Of a stretch of 64,000 bases of DNA, positions 12,906 through 24,600 are shown in pieces. A program made the translations under genes and the position numbers. Each line of letters opens with the position of its first letter. The first letter of the stretch is position 1. The DNA comes from Mercenaria mercenaria (lineage: Eukaryota > Mollusca > Bivalvia > Venerida > Veneridae), in the NCBI RefSeq assembly GCF_021730395.1, contig NC_069362.1, positions 92,272,001-92,336,000 of the forward strand, given 5' to 3'. The notes under the pieces were generated by a model that searched no databases, was not told the DNA's origin, and saw nothing but the letters and a program-made list of their open reading frames with translations.

Positions 12906-13142
12906 TGAGCTGTGCCGTGAGAAAACCAACATAGTGGCTTTGCGACCAGCATGGATCCAGACCAGCCTGCGCATCCGCGCAGTCTGGTCAGGATCCATGC
13001 TGTTCGCTTTCAAAGCCTATTGCTATTAGAGAAACTGTTAGCGAACAGCATGGATCCTGACCAGACTGCGCGGAGGCGTAGGCTGGTCTGGATCCATGCT
13101 GGTCGCAAACCCACTATGTTGGTTTTCTCATGGCGCGGCTCA
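12906..13142. mobile_element. Foldback (palindromic) MITE, copy 1
   Basis: About 237 bp whose two halves are near-perfect inverted repeats, from TGAGC...'gagaaaaccaacatagtgg' to 'ccactatgttggttttctc'...GCTCA. Each half also holds its own small hairpin around 'cagcctgcgcatccgcgcag'. Three other copies lie at 22472-22708, 23527-23738 and 34565-34801. No protein-coding capacity; frames through it are mirror images. Confidence 0.9.
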
Positions 13143-13477
13143 TATATTTCCCTATTAAACAAAGACGATGTGTATTATTATGCAACACATGTACTGTTTG
13201 TGTGTCATAATTATGATGACATGGCATCAAACATCACATGGAAAAGAAAACCACATGAAAGAGGAAAATATTTCGTGAATATCTTTGAAGATGTAAACAA
13301 TAATCTTAGATAATGTGTGAGAAACGAGATAATATATCTCAAACAGTGACTTGCTCTTGAATAAAATCATTGTTTGTCATTAGGATGCAGTCCTTCGCAT
13401 ATGTACTCCATATAATGAAATTATTCAACCACAAATCACTGTTTGGGATATATTATTTCTTAATTATACTACAGCGA

Positions 13478-14685
13478 ACAAGAGGACCATGATGGTCCTG
13501 AATCGCTCACCTCTTCCCACATGACCCAGTTTTGAGTATGACGTCGTTTTTTCTATTATTTGACCTACTGACCTAGTTTTTGAGCTCATGTGACCCAGTT
13601 TTGAACTTGACCTAGATATTATCAAGATAAAAATTCTGACCAATTTTCATGAAGATCCATTGAAAAATATGGTCTCTAGAGAGGTCACAAGGTTTTTCTA
13701 TTATTTGACCTATTGTCCTAGTTTTCGAAGGTATGTGACCCTGTTTTGAACCTGACCTAGATATCATTAAGGTGAACATTCTCACTAATTTTCATGAAGA
13801 TCTCATGAAAAATACGGCCTCAAGAGAGGTCACAAGGTTTTTTTATTATTTGACCTACTGACCTAGTTTTTTAAGGCACGTGACCCAGTTTCAAACCTGA
13901 CCTAGATATCATCAAGGTGAACATTCTGACAAATTTTTATGGAGATCCATTCACAAGTATGGCCTCTAGAGAGGTCACAAGGTTTTTCTATTTTTAGACC
14001 TACTGACCTAGTTTTTGACCACACATGACCCTGTTTCAAACCTGAACTAGATATCATCAACATGAACATTCAGACCAATTTTCATACAGATCCCATGAAA
14101 AATATGGCCTTTAGAGAGGTCACAAGGTTTTTCTATTATTTGACCTACTGACCTAGTTTTTGATGGCACGTGACCCACTTTCGAACTTGATCTATATATC
14201 ATCAAGATGAACATTCAGACCAGCTTTCATACAGATCCCATGACCAATTTTCATGAAGATCTTGTGAAATATATGGCCTCTAGAGAGGTCACAAGGTTTT
14301 TCTATTTTTAGACCTACTGACCTAGTTTTTGAAGGCACGTGACCCACTTTCAAACTTGACCTAGATATCATCAAGGTGAACATTCTGACCAATTTTCATG
14401 AAGATCTTGTGAAATATATGGCCTCTAGAGCGGTCACAAGGTTTTTCTATTTTTAGACCTACTGACCTAGTTTTTGATGGCACGTGACCCAGTTTCGAAC
14501 TTGACCTAGATATCATCAAGATGAACATTCTGATCCATTTTCATAAAGATCCCATGAAAAATGTGACCTCTAGAGTGGTCACAAGCAAAAGTTTACGGAT
14601 GGACGGACGGACGCACGCACGGACGGACGACGGACACTGCGCGATCACAAAAGCTCACCTTGTCACTTTGTGACAGGTGAGCTAA
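13478..14685 (-). mobile_element. Complete tandem-array element (copy A)
   Basis: One end is 'acaagaggaccatgatggtc', whose GGACCATGATGGTCC forms a hairpin. The other end is a 32-bp hairpin ('agctcaccttgtcac' with its complement) followed by AA, so it terminates in CTAA. Next to the second end is a GGAC/GCAC-type microsatellite (about 14595-14640). The core is about seven units of about 146 bp, each with 'gacctactgacctag' and 'gacctagatatcatcaag'. Hairpin ends, microsatellite and tandem core recall Helentron-associated (HINE) or Pearl-type bivalve elements. That classification is inferred. Confidence 0.85.
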
Positions 14686-15484
14686 AAAGCTATGTATCAA
14701 AATTACTTTCTATAAAACCTATAACCACATTTTTGTATAACTGTAACAGCCCTGATGTTGATATTTACAAGAGTACATATTCCTACTGTTCTATATGCCC
14801 AAAATTTCATGTTTCCATTTGTGTCTATACATACTTATTTCTAGGTTTTCCAATTCTATTCTTACTATGGATGTATCAGCAAAGCAGTATTACAATAATC
14901 ACGCTTTCAACCTCGGGATGACGTCTCTAAAAACTAGCATAGAACGCAAGCTAAACTGTGATATCACTAATATTCATAGACTCAAACTTTCCTGGATTTC
15001 AATGTTGAAATAATCTGAGAATTTAAATCCTAACAAACAATTAAAATCCCCCATTTATCTTAAATTCAAAATCTTAAATTTACATATTCATAATTTCCAT
15101 GAAATAGCTGTTGGACAAAACCATAAAATTTCAGGCTCATAAAATTTAATGATTTCACAGACTGTCTATAGTAACACTAACAATGACTTCCCTAAATCTG
15201 CTCACCCAACTGTCTGTCATGATGTTGAGGAGGGCACATAAAAAATCATTCGCCTTTACCGATTTGGCCCGTAATTGAACATTAACCAAAATCATATTGG
15301 TATAAACACTCTGCATAAATAGTATTAAGATTATCGAAGAAATGACAATGCTCGATTCTAAAACATCCTGTTACAGGTATAATGTATTTTTTATAAATCA
15401 AGGGTCATTACTCTTGACCAAATGTTTCAATTTAGCCGGTAATCAAACTTGACAAATATCTATTGTGTTAAATTTTGAAAAAAA

Positions 15485-15763
15485 TTTGTTTGTTTTGGGG
15501 TTAATGCCGTTTTTCAACAGTATTTCAGTCATGTAATGGCGGGCAGTTAACCTAACCAGTGTTCCTGGATTCTGTACCAGTACAAACCTGTTCTCTGTAA
15601 GTAACTGTCAACTTCCCCACATTAATCAGAAGTGGAGGACTAATGATTTCAGACACAATGTCGTTTATCAAATAGTCACAGAGAACATACGCCCCGCCCA
15701 AGGATCGAACTTGCGACCCCGCGATCCGTAGACCAACGCTCTACCTACTGAGCTAAGCGGGTC
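15485..15763 (-). mobile_element. tRNA-derived SINE (V-type, bivalve)
   Basis: Read on the minus strand, it starts with a tRNA-like head containing an A box ('tagctcagtaggtagagcg') and a B box ('gcaagttcgatcc'). The body includes 'atttcagtcatgt'-type segments in complement and the tail ends '..aaaacaaacaaat'. The head pairs well in acceptor and T arms but not in the anticodon arm, so it is a SINE promoter rather than a working tRNA gene. A decayed sister copy is at 24608-24875. Confidence 0.85.
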
Positions 15764-16570
15764 GGTCTTCGAGAAAAAAACAACAAAAAAAACCCAAAAA
15801 ATGTGCATGCTAAAGTGTAAACAAACCAATAAAGGACCAGAGATGGACAGGCATACAATGACCCTAAAAGATCACCATCAGCACTTTGTGCTCAGGACAG
15901 CAATAAATTGATCTATGATCATAAATACATTCCATTATTTTTACTATAAATATACAATCTCATTGTACAACTACAGAACTGATATCAGCAATTATTCATA
16001 CATATCAAACAGACTGAAAATGCTTCAGAATTTCATGAAATTTTAATTTTTCTATAAAAATCCTTATACTTCTCTATTCTATGAATGAAATGAAATTAAT
16101 ATTACCATGAAATATTTTGAACTTCAATTCCTATGACAAGTCAAGATTTTATCACAAAGTAACATAAATATATCATTCTCTAACCAAATATGTGCAATTA
16201 ATAATCACAGATACATCATAATTCTCTTTGTGACTTCCTGAATTTATTCCAGTAAATTTCATCTGTATATGAAGAAAAACTGTGATTTGAAGTGCAACAC
16301 CTCTGGTTCAACAGCGTTCTGGTGCATTAACACGTATCAGTTCACAGTTAAGTTGTGTTTTTTTTGTGTGGATCAACAAAAACAACCACTGTTTGACACA
16401 TGTATCAAATACCTCTGGTTTCACTTTTCCTCTATGTCAGTTTTCAACACATCAATCACTTTCACTTCTCCTGAAACAAAGAAGTTTCTCCATTCTGAAA
16501 TTTAATTTCTGTTTAATTGTATGAAGTGTACCAAAGTGAAATGATGCAAGGTTACAATTAAAACAGAAAT

Positions 16571-17700
16571 AACTAGAGTTGTCACAGGAGTGACGAATTA
16601 TACCCCCACAATATGGCCTTGTCACAGAACTAAGCCAATGTCAAAGCTGAACTTGCTTGACCTTTGACCTACTGACCTCAAAATCAACAGAGGTCATCTG
16701 CTGGTCATGATCAACCTCCCTATAAAGTTTCATGATCCTCGGCCCAAGCTTTCTCAAGTTATTGTCCGGAAAAGGTTTAAATGACCTCTGACCTTTGGAA
16801 CCCAAAATAATTATGGGTCATCTGCTGTTCATGACCAACCTCCCTATTAAATTTCGTGATCCTAGTCCCAAGCGTTGTGAAGTTGTTGTCCGAAAACCGT
16901 TTAAGTGTTCCGGGTCACTGTGACCTTGACCTGTGACCTGCTGACCTCAAAATCATTAGGGGTCATCTGCTGGTCATAACCAACCTCACTATCAATTTTC
17001 ATGATCTTAGGCCCAAACGTTCTAAAGTTATCATCTGGAAACCGTTTAACTGTTTCATGTTATTGTGACCTTGACCTTTGACCTACTAACCTCAAAGTCG
17101 AACATGACCTGTATTTAATCATGTTACACCTGTGTACAAAAATTTAAGATCCTAGACCCAAGCGTTCTCAAGTTATCATCTTGAAACCGTTTAACTGTTC
17201 CGAGTCACTGTGACCTTGACCTTTGACCTACAGACCTCAAAGTCTAACTTGACCTGTATTTCATGATGTTACATCTGTGTACCAAAAATTATGATCCTAG
17301 ACCCAAGTGTTCTCAAGTTATCATCCGGAAACCATTTAACTGTTCTGAGTCACTGTGACCTTGACCTTTGACCTACAGACCCCAAAGTCAAACTTGACCT
17401 GTATTTCATGATGTTACACCTGTGTACCAAAATATATGATCATTGGCCCAAGCGTTTTCAAGTTATTATCCGGAAACCGTTTAACTGTTCAGGGTCACTG
17501 TGACCTTGACCTTTGACCTATTGACCCCAAATTCGAACTTGACCTGTATATTCTGATGTTACACCTGTGTACCAAACATTATTAAATTCAGTCAAGCCTT
17601 TCATGAGTTATCATCCTGAAACCACAAAAACCAACGGACCGACCGACCACCAAGCTCACTCCTAAATACCCCCTCAAACTTCGTTTTGTGGGGGTATAAT
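16571..17700. mobile_element. Complete AGGTCA-array element with GGGGGTATAAT ends
   Basis: It begins 'aactagagttgtcacagg' with a GTCAC/GTGAC hairpin, then 'attatacccccacaa', and ends with the complement 'ttttgtgggggtataat'. The core has about seven units of about 145 bp containing 'cactgtgaccttgacc', 'tttgaccta' and 'cccaagcgttctcaag'. There is no coding frame. It lies upstream of the long-TIR element with 79 bp between them. Confidence 0.85.
16913..16925. promoter_or_regulatory. GGTCACTGTGACC (ERE core) in an array unit
   Basis: A 13-bp estrogen-response-element core occurs in one unit, and again in another unit of the same element (17493-17505). The second is followed by TGACCTTTGACCT (507-519 of that kilobase), a perfect DR1. 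Function not shown. Confidence 0.45.
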
Positions 17701-17779
17701 CATGAATTCTAATCTGTACAACTTAAATCAAAATTAATGATCCTTCAATGGAATAAAATTAATCCAGTTTCAGCTAAAA

Positions 17780-18251
17780 CACGGTGGCGATACCCTGGGT
17801 ATGCAGGGGTGCAAAATTGCGGCGGAATCTCTCGATTCAGGTAACATTTTTCATTATAACTGTCTTAATACTTAACCAATTTTAACGAAATAAAGACGAG
17901 TGCCCGCTCATAAGAATACTACACCCTCGGCTATAAAGTTTGGACTCCTGAGTTTCGTAGTTTTTGTGAAAAGTGCAACGGCGCATTCTGATGGAAAAAA
18001 TGCAACTGCTATGTAGGGGGGCATTTTTATGAAAATGACTAAACCAACTATCCCCGTGTGTCTCGAAAAACGGCTTGTAGGGCGGAACTGGGCTTGACAT
18101 GTTCCAAAGCTGTTGTAGAACTTAGCAAGTGAAATCGCCAGTTTTCGGCAATTCCGGGCGATTGAAAGGAAATGCTATGTGGGGGAGGTGTTTTCATTAT
18201 GTTATGTGGGGGTGCTTTTGACATGTGTGGGTGACTTAACTGGCTGCTAGG
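17780..18251 (+). repeat. Left terminal inverted repeat of the 3.16-kb element
   Basis: Complementary to 20465-20940. The 72-codon minus frame inside it has a near-identical partner on the plus strand in the other end, as expected from inversion. Confidence 0.9.
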
Positions 18252-19918
18252 CTGCTAGAGGCACGCAGTGATATGATCATTTGATATAAAAAGTATATAT
18301 AATATGGATAGAAATTATCTCATGGAAAAAACCTTTTCAAGAATATTTCATTTTGAAGGTGGATGTGAAGTAAACATATAAATGCCTTCTACGGACACAT
18401 TTAGGTACATATCTCTGGAACAGATTGTCAACTCTGTCCGTTCAGATTCGTACTTGTATTTTGATAATATTCCCTGTTTTTATCCCCGTATCCGTTAAAT
18501 CGGGGACAATATCTTTGTTGCTCTCTCTCTCTCTCTCTCTCTTTCTCCAAACGTAAACATATCATATAAATAATTCATTTCTTAATTGACGTCTTTGAAA
18601 CTCACATACTTTACTCATTGTCATATCACCTTTACATTGATATATAGACATGTTACAATGACCTTCAGGATAACTTTTTCACGGTAAGACACTTGGCAAT
18701 TTTCCTATTTATCAAATTAATGCTAATGAATGATTCATTTCTTGATATATTTTGTTTTGTTTTGTTTTCGGTGCTACGAGTGCCGTGGCAGCAATATTTC
18801 CTTATCTAATTTTCTGATTAACTGTTTTAACTTTGAAAAAAAAATGAAGAAGAACGTGTTAGTAGAAACATATAGTGAAAGTCAAAATCGTAGCATGATA
18901 TTTCAAACCGAATTGTTGTATATTTGATATTTAGCCTGTGTATGTGAACGAGTTTGACCCATCAAAATATTGTTCGAACGGCCAATTATTTCCCCTATGT
19001 ACTAGCAGTAAATTTATACGGGCCAACAAGGTTCTTGCAATTAAAAAAAAGAACTGAAAGGTTCTATTTAATAATATTATGTTTTACGTACAGTTTCTTT
19101 TTAAAATAAGGAGGAAGATAGTGATATCGAAAATGTTTAAAATCGTTATTTAGACAACTGCTTTACCACTAAGAACCATAGAATATTTTAAGTTTCAGCT
19201 GTCATGACTATATTTCAGTACAATACAATTTCTAATGCCACCTTTAATTTTTTTCCAATTTCTTTAAAAGACTTTTTATGAATGTTACCATCGCTGTTCC
19301 TGGTTGTGGAGATGCAGCCAATCAACTGATATAAACCCCGGTCGCAAAATTCGCAAAAAAACCAACAGCGGCAACGGAGATATAATATGTTTTTAGTAAT
19401 ACACGTCGGGGTTAGTCTTACTGAAACAGCATTTGTATTTCAAATTAAATTTTACTATTCTCACATGACATTTGCACCGGTGGTAAATGAGATCGTGAAG
19501 CGTTTTCTTCATTAAATAAAGACAATCTTTGTGGTATAATAGCAATACTGAAACAGAATTGCATTCATTTGGAAATGTGAAGTGATTACAACTTTTTAAT
19601 ATTACAGTATTGAGTATGTAACATTAAAATAAATGACTTACTATTGGTAATTATGTAGTTTTATTGACCTGCCTAAAGGTAATATGTGTTTTCGTCCGTT
19701 GCCATAATGTGTTTAAAGGACTACAATAAATCACTAGAATTTGTCAAAATATACCATCGCGTATCTATGCCGTTTTTTGTTGGATGGATTGTTCAGTTTA
19801 CATTACAGCCAAATTGGTTATAAAACCTGACAAAGGTTATGGGGATTTTAATTATTTCCGATTTTTAAACACAAAGAAGGACATTGTCATACTTAAATAC
19901 ATCAAAGTGAACATCTTG

Positions 19919-20093
19919 TCACAAGAATTGGTATTTGTGAATATGAGTCAAATGTTTGAAGTAATAAAAACATTACAGCAAACTAACTGTTTTTAGCGTT
20001 TAAACATCACAAGAATTGGTATTTGTGAATATGAGTCAAATGTGTGAAGTAATAAAAACATTACAGCAAACTAACTGTTTTTAGCGTTTAAAC
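19919..20093. repeat. 88-bp tandem duplication
   Basis: Two adjacent copies of an 88-bp unit containing 'acaagaattggtatttgtga' and ending 'ttagcgtttaaac', differing only around 'atgtttg' versus 'atgtgtg'. It is internal to the long-TIR element. Confidence 0.95.
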
Positions 20094-20464
20094 AGTAGAT
20101 GTCAAATATCAGATGGACATCAAAATGACTATGTTCCGAATTTTAAAAGTAAAGGTGAAAAGTCAAATATAGGTAAAGGTCAAATATTAAAGAATATAAT
20201 TGAACATCTTGTCAACAAGGTTGTTATTTGATTATTAACCAAATTGGTCAAGTACTAATTTAGAACAAGTTATGGCCAAATTTAATATAATAGATCCAGG
20301 CCCCTTATGACACCTATAGCTTTATATCTAGGTGTCGTATGAAAATGCACTCTCCAAAGGCCATAGAAGTATCGTGATCAAGTTTCAAGTTTCTAGTGCC
20401 AACGATGTATGAGAAGAAACATGCAAAGACGCTGGCTTTATTTGTCCGTATTATTGCGTGTCTT

Positions 20465-20940
20465 TAGCACCCAGTTAACTTGAGTCACCCCCACATGTCA
20501 AAAGCACCCCCACATAACATAATGAAAACACCTCCCCCACATAGCATTTCCTTTTAATCGCCCGGAATTGCCGAAAACTGGCGATTTCACTTGCTAAAGT
20601 TCTACAACAGCTTTGGAACATGTCAAGCCCAGTTCCGCCCTACAAGCCGTTTTTCGAAACACACGGGGATAGTTGGTTTAGTCATTTTCATAAAAATGCC
20701 CCCCTACATAGCAGTTGCATTTTTTCCATCAGAATGCGCCGTTGCACTTTTCACAAAAACTACGAAACTCAGGAGCCCAGGCTTTATAGCCGAGGGTGTA
20801 GTATTCTTATGAGCGGGCACTCTTCTTTATTTCGTTAAAATTGGTGAAGTACTTAGACAGTAATAATGAAAAATGTTACATGAATCGAGAGATTCCGCCG
20901 CCATTTTGCACCCCTGCATACCCAGGGTATCGCCACCGTG
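20465..20940 (-). repeat. Right terminal inverted repeat of the 3.16-kb element
   Basis: Reverse complement of 17780-18251, from 'cacccagttaacttgagtca' to 'gataccctgggtat'-complement and 'ccaccgtg'. Confidence 0.9.
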
Positions 20941-21339
20941 TACAACTGTATTTGTTAGTTGGGATTTTAGTAACACTGACTCAGTTTAGGTCATGTGCCA
21001 ACTTCCAAGCTTCAATGTTTACAGATGGCATTAAGTCATACATGGATGCAAACCTGGGTAGAAATACCAACGTTCTGCATATACTGTGTAGCTCCCTTCG
21101 ATAAGCATTTTCATCCCTAAACAAGGTTCGAACCAGCAGCACTAAAAAGTAAGTGGTTTAGGTCAGTGGCTTTGATCACCCATCTATGGAGGTTTAAAGG
21201 TAAGAATGCCACATCTAAGTAATCAATAAAGTTGTATGTGTATTGCATCTAAGGTGATCATTCATGAATTCTGCAGCTATTTCTATAACCCAGGATGCAG
21301 TTGTGTTTTTTTTTTTTGTTTTTTTGGGTGGTGGTGGTG

Positions 21340-21549
21340 TGTGTGTGTGTGGGGGGGGGGTTAATGTTACACACAATATATAGGTTATGTGGTGATTTTC
21401 CAGCTTTTATATGGTAGAGAAAGACCCGAGGTGCCCTTGCATTACTTCAGGCATGGGCAGGTTACCTGAGTAGAACCACTAACCTTCACCCAGTGGTGAG
21501 GGGAAAGTGACTTAAGTCAGGAATCGTAACCATTCGGCCACAATCACTG
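21340..21549 (-). mobile_element. tRNA-derived SINE, second type (copy 1)
   Basis: On the minus strand a tRNA-like head ('tggccgaatggttacg') leads into 'cttaagtcactttcccctca', 'agtggttctactcaggtaac' and 'aagctggaaaatcacc'. It ends in the C-rich complement of the poly-G/GT tract at 21337-21360. A shorter copy is at 35823-35985. It sits 66 bp from exon 11 of the SR gene, on that gene's sense strand. Confidence 0.8.
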
Positions 21550-21614
21550 AAAAATGAGAGAATTTAAACTGGACTGAACCTGCATAAGACATGCACATAG
21601 AAAAAGAGTTTTAC

Positions 21615-21662
21615 CTATCTTTTGCAACATCATCTGTGTCATCCTTGGGGACCGAGTTCTGC
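21615..21662 (-). CDS. SR factor exon 11 (last confirmed)
   Basis: 48 bp, acceptor TAG and donor 'gtaaaactc'. It encodes QNSVPKDDTDDVAKD between split Arg codons. Acidic and no longer RS-like. Ends in phase 2, so at least one more exon is required. Confidence 0.75.
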
Positions 21663-24600
21663 CTATAAAAATAGATTTATAGTCACAAGATTATTCTCCT
21701 ATAAATTGCTTTTGTCAAGTGATGTTTGATGTAACCTTTAATAAGCATACATTTTTTATTAATTTCCACAACATAATACAAAATTAATTACACAGGTTCA
21801 AAAATGCAGCACAAACAGAATCACCCTTCTGCATGGGTTTTACATATACACCAAATTTTCCACTCTGCCTTTTTGTCATTCCTGCCCATAAGATAATTTA
21901 ATATATGAAGATTCCAAAGTTCTTCAGTTCCAGCAAATCCTTGATCAAGTAGCTTCAAAATAATGTAAGTTGATCAAACTATATTCTGTTTCCAACAAAC
22001 GTGGGTCTTATAAGAAATCCATCTATTTGTGAATTATTTAAATATAATTCAATATCTTTAAAGCAATACATCATCCTAAATAACTTCAAGGGCAATGGAA
22101 ATTTTAAAATTTCAATTTTTGGCTTTCAGGAAATTTTAATAAGAATCATAGCAATATTTTGCAGAAAAAAAAATATATAAAATTTCCACAAGAAAGTAAA
22201 AATATTTTCACAGACCAGAATTTTACATTTCCAAAAAATAAATTAAAATTACTGAAGGGAACATATCTCCAAGATTAAAAAATCATCCCTGGGGACCTTT
22301 AGAATGATGTGTAGCTTACTGCTAGATCTTGCTTGACAAAACCAAAATGCATGAAAAACCTGTTTAAGGTTACAAGGATAAAACAGTAGAATGTCATGAG
22401 AGATGTATATACCTGTCCTTCTCTGATCTGGCCTCACTTGGGGACCGCCTTTCTCTGTTAGAGAAAAGAAATGAGCCATGCCATGAGAAAACCAACATAG
22501 TGGCTTTGCGACCAGCATGGATCCAGACCAGTCTGCGCATCCGCGCAGTCTGGTCAGGATCTAAGCTATTCGCTTTTAAAGCCTATTGGAATTGAAGAAA
22601 CTGTTAGCGAACAGCATGGATGCTGACCAGACTGCGCGGATGCGCAGGCTGGTCTGGATCCATTCTGGTCGCAAAGCCACTTTGTTGGTTTTCTCATGGC
22701 ACGGCTCAAATGAAATTTTACTGTATTATGTAAGTTGAAAATAAATGCTCAAAGAAAATTGCACTCTTTTTTTGCACAAAGAGAATCTGAATAACGCATT
22801 TTTGAATGAAATTTGCATGTTTAACCTGTAACCTTTCAGTCATAAAGCCAAAGCTCTAACCACTAAGCCAAGGACACCTGAAATATACATGCCTAAACTT
22901 CTTACTTTTATCATTTAAATAATTCTGGACTGTTTTCGTACATAATTACCTAACTGGGGTCATACTACAGATCATATTCTTTAGAAACAGAATTGTTAAG
23001 TTAATTAATGTGATAGTTATCTCAAATCAAAATTACCTCTTTACATCTGTATCTTCTGACTCAGACTTTTTTCTGAAATAATACAGACATCTTTTTAAAA
23101 CTTACAATTACCCAAATATATCACTGCTTTTCAAATTCACTGAAAATCAAACATTTATTCACCCATAAGTATTTGTTTTCCCCTAACATTTGTCAAACAA
23201 AGTAAGGAGGTGAAACCAAAAGTGCAGAATATAATTCCTATCAATTGCCACACATATCAAATTATGTTACTACATGTAAGTGTTTTCGTGCAAGTCCAAT
23301 TTAAATCAGAAATGACATAAAACAGCATTTTTCTGTCAATCCTGGGAAGGTATGTATGAAAACAAGCTCCTTGAGTAACCATATAGAAACTGTAACATCA
23401 CTAGTTTTCGGTGAGACAATATTCTTACATATGAAACAAGGTGCCTTACTCCCTGTCTTAAACCTCACTCTATCATTCTGATATACAAAATATATGCACA
23501 TTTCCATGTGATGTCATATCAACATATGAGCCGTGCCATGGGTTTGCGACAAGCATGGATCCAGACCAGCCTGCGCAGTCTGGTCAGGCTCCATGCTGTT
23601 CGCTTTTAAAGCCTATTGGAATTGGTGAAACTGTTAGCGAACAGCATGGATCCTGACCAGACTGCGCGGAGGCGCAGGCTGGTCTGGATCCTTGCTGGTC
23701 GCATACCCACTATGTTGGTTTTCTCATGGCATGGCTCATATCATCTAACGCAATACAGGCATCACAAGGTTGTACTATATTTGATCTTCTATTCTACATA
23801 AAAGACATTTCAAAATGGAAAAGATATAACAGAATGGTGTTACACTTAATTCACACACACTATATAGGTTTACTGGTTATAAGGTGTGAAAAATAACTCA
23901 TTAGATGTGTACATTAGAAGTTATTCCACAAGACGTGTTTATCTCCGCATTTTAAAATTGTTAAAACACAGTAATGTGATGATGTCATGTCCACCAACAA
24001 TATTGTGCACCATGCATGCTCCATGAAATAATGCATTCCTTTTACATATACTTTACATGATGATGAAAGAATATGAATCAGTTATACCATGCATGAGTAT
24101 TTCACTCTGGTTACACCATCGTGAAATTATTCCGCAAGCATCATATTGTGAAAACATGGTTCTGCTATATTATATTATTTCCTAATTTATATATGACATT
24201 TTACGTTTATGAAGAATTTCATGCATTCCTAAAGTACTTCAAGATGGTGCTTTAAAATTAAGTTATCCAGCTCTCAGGTAACTTTCTGGCTGGTAATAAG
24301 GCTCTGCCTTAACAGATACCCTCAATCCTCGAGCAGAAAATTCCATTCTATACCAGCAACTACAATCTATTATTAATACCATTTATCATGCTGCCATAGT
24401 AGTGAATTATACAAACAGATTGTGTCTTCAATCAGTGGTTCCCCTAAAAGTCTACTATAAAAACTGTCTATAGTTGAAGGCTTACCTTTCAGTTGATCTG
24501 TCACGACTTTTGCTCTTTGATTTGTCCCTGCAACACATGAATTTTTCTTGTATAGTTATCGTACATGTTTTTGCAAAATGTTTGTTTGTTCATTTTGATT

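Larger units (their letters stand above)
17780..20940. mobile_element. 3.16-kb element with long terminal inverted repeats
   Basis: Starts 'cacggtggcgataccctggg' and ends with its exact complement. The inverted ends span about 17780-18251 and 20465-20940, about 470 bp each with only scattered differences, so the insertion or its last homogenisation is fairly recent. The 2.2-kb middle is AT-rich, has no transposase-like frame and holds an 88-bp tandem duplication. No target duplication is obvious. The CAC start recalls CMC-type transposons, but I cannot classify it. It lies between exon 11 of the SR gene and any downstream exon. Confidence 0.85.

Noticed and set aside
12951-13313. MDPDQPA / MDPDQTA frames (also at 23616 and 34553)
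   Set aside because: These are translations of the foldback MITE palindrome.
13478-14685. CRISPR-like regular repeats
   Set aside because: Units are about 146 bp and adjacent with no unique spacers, in a eukaryotic genome. These are satellite-like cores of mobile elements.
14700-14770. Possible 45-nt phase-2 exon of the SR gene
   Set aside because: It has an acceptor- and donor-like pair, but the product is not RS-like, the acceptor lacks a pyrimidine tract, and such pairs are expected by chance in AT-rich DNA.
15485-15763. tRNA gene on the minus strand
   Set aside because: The A and B boxes are good, but the anticodon arm does not pair and the sequence continues into a SINE body shared with 24608-24875.
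17882-18100. 72-codon frame duplicated at 20620-20838
   Set aside because: The match exists because both lie in the inverted ends of the same element. The frame overlaps other open frames and shows no domain.
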